From: Acidovorax sp. CF316
Lineage (GTDB): Bacteria > Pseudomonadota > Gammaproteobacteria > Burkholderiales > Burkholderiaceae_C
DNA length: 52,267 nt
Assembly (NCBI RefSeq): GCF_000276605.1
Contig: NZ_AKJX01000284.1
Span: 1-52,267, forward strand
Direction of reading: 5' to 3'
The position numbers and the translations under genes are program-made. The notes below the pieces were generated by a model. The model was not told the DNA's origin. It made no database searches and was given only the letters and a program-made list of their open reading frames with translations. Shown piece after piece: positions 51,417 to 52,267 of this stretch; position 1 is the stretch's first letter; every line of letters starts with the position of its first letter.

Positions 51417-51471
51417 GAACCCTCTGCAGGACAATGCCGCATCCGACAAGAAGACATCCCCCCACCCCACC

Positions 51472-52110
51472 ATGAAAACCGAGCAGATCGAGCCCTTCTT
51501 CGCCGCCCTCAAGGCGGCCAACCCCATGCCCAACACGGAGCTGGAGTACACCACCCCGTTCGAACTGCTGGCCGCCGTGCTGCTTTCTGCCCAAGCCACC
51601 GACGTGGGTGTGAACAAGGCCACGCGCAAGCTGTTCCCGGTGGCGGGCACGCCACAGGCCATCCTGGACCTCGGCCTCGAAGGGCTGGAGGGCTACATCA
51701 AGACCATCGGCCTGTACCGCACCAAGGCCAAGAACCTGCTGGAGACCTGCCGCATCCTGGTGGAACAGCACGGCAGCGTGGTGCCCCGCACGCGCGAGGA
51801 ACTGGAGGCCCTGCCCGGCGTGGGCCGCAAGACGGCCAACGTGGTCCTCAACGTGGCCTTCGGCCAGCCCACGATGGCGGTCGATACGCACATCTTTCGT
51901 GTCAGCAACCGCACGGGGCTGGCGCCGGGCAAGGATCCGCTGGCGGTGGAGTTGCAGTTGCTGAAGCGGGTGCCGCAGGCGTATGCGGTGGATTCGCACC
52001 ACTGGCTGATCTTGCTGGGGCGGTATGTGTGCCAGGCGCGCAAGCCGCGGTGTTGGGAGTGTGTGGTGCCGCAGTATTGTGACTACGAGCCGAAGACGCT
52101 GGCGCCCTGA
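51472..52110 (+). CDS. nth: Endonuclease III (DNA glycosylase/AP lyase)
   Basis: 212 residues. Helix-hairpin-helix LPGVGRKTANVVLN with catalytic Lys120 and catalytic Asp138 in VDTHIFRVSNR, at exactly the E. coli positions; C-terminal 4Fe-4S cluster C-x6-C-x2-C-x5-C (CQARKPRCWECVVPQYC). Role: removes oxidised pyrimidines in base-excision repair. The stop codon lies inside the first copy of a GCCCTGA tandem repeat. Confidence 0.96.
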   Translation: MKTEQIEPFFAALKAANPMPNTELEYTTPFELLAAVLLSAQATDVGVNKATRKLFPVAGTPQAILDLGLEGLEGYIKTIGLYRTKAKNLLETCRILVEQHGSVVPRTREELEALPGVGRKTANVVLNVAFGQPTMAVDTHIFRVSNRTGLAPGKDPLAVELQLLKRVPQAYAVDSHHWLILLGRYVCQARKPRCWECVVPQYCDYEPKTLAP

Positions 52111-52131
52111 GCCCTGAGCCCTGAGCCCTGA
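52104..52131 (+). repeat. GCCCTGA heptamer tandem repeat, four copies
   Basis: Perfect copies at 52104-52110, 52111-52117, 52118-52124 and 52125-52131, followed by a partial fifth (GCCCT). The first copy contains the nth stop codon. A copy-number change would keep the same stop, because the TGA occurs in the first unit. Confidence 0.9.
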
Positions 52132-52200
52132 GCCCTTGGCTTTGGGCGTGGCTGTTGGCGTTGGTTGATTCATGCCTTGGCCAAGGGCGGGAGCCGGGGT

Positions 52201-52245
52201 GTGCGCCCGGCGGCGCACCTACCTTCTTTTGCTTCGCCAAAAGAA
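52201..52245. repeat. Double-hairpin intergenic repeat element, running to the window edge
   Basis: Hairpin 1: GTGCGCC-CGGC-GGCGCAC (52201-52218). Hairpin 2: TTCTTTTG-CTTCGC-CAAAAGAA (52224-52245), extended outward by CCTAC/GTAGG (52218-52222, 52247-52251). From memory, this arrangement is widespread between genes in Comamonadaceae and often mis-annotated as short ORFs. The downstream side (52246-52267) is cut by the window. Confidence 0.65.
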
Positions 52246-52267
52246 CGTAGGCCAAGAAAAGGCGACC

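Noticed and set aside
51902..52255. A minus-strand frame across the end of nth and the terminal repeat
   Set aside because: Its N-terminal peptide is the usual false translation of the intergenic hairpin repeat, and the rest is antisense to nth.

Overview
The window is about 52 kb of very GC-rich, densely coded chromosomal DNA. The gene families point to a betaproteobacterium of the order Burkholderiales, most likely family Comamonadaceae (Acidovorax-like). The evidence is the Bug-type tricarboxylate receptor next to an amidase, the aminotransferase/slyX pair, DUF6172, the DUF6493/SWIM pair, and a double-hairpin intergenic repeat at the right edge whose translation is a familiar spurious peptide in that family. 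This placement is inferred from gene content; no marker gene such as rRNA is present. I saw no tRNA, rRNA, CRISPR array, transposase, integrase or phage gene.

Left part (1-11.9 kb). The 3' part of a molybdenum hydroxylase large subunit is followed by a small cytochrome c that probably accepts its electrons, then a GcvA-like LysR regulator. A Fur-box-like palindrome opens a five-gene metal-uptake-like operon: DUF2946 metal-binding protein, TonB-dependent receptor, ABC ATPase and two ABC-2/DUF3526 permeases. Next comes a nitric-oxide response operon with two NsrR-like sites, an iron-centre repair protein (RIC/YtfE) and a group III truncated haemoglobin. Two small envelope genes follow on the other strand.

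Middle-left (11.9-24.1 kb). Two distantly similar membrane proteins bracket a serine hydrolase, a SWIM zinc-finger protein and a 929-residue DUF6493 protein. After them come an orphan GAF histidine kinase, a small helical protein, an FMN alpha-hydroxy-acid oxidase divergent from a LysR gene, and a phosphotransferase.

Centre (24.1-36.1 kb). An intergenic stretch holds a candidate small RNA. It is followed by a DMT exporter, an AraC regulator divergent from a PhyH dioxygenase, a SHOCT protein, DUF3820, a YciH/SUI1 factor with a cysteine knuckle, DUF2721, a DEAD-box helicase, DUF6172, LemA with an M48 protease, a PAS-GGDEF diguanylate cyclase and a DUF2142 membrane protein.

Right part (36.1-52.3 kb). 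It contains a RNase D-like exonuclease, a DUF7832-like protein, and 2,4-dienoyl-CoA reductase divergent from a TetR gene with three evenly spaced 8-bp palindromes between them. Then follow a SUKH-like protein, an aminotransferase coupled to slyX, a GyrI-like protein, and an NmrA/AraC/hydrolase set. An amidase and Bug receptor lie divergent from a LysR gene with a clear LysR box. A GNAT acetyltransferase and endonuclease III end the gene content. The window closes with short tandem repeats across the nth stop codon and a two-hairpin repeat element.
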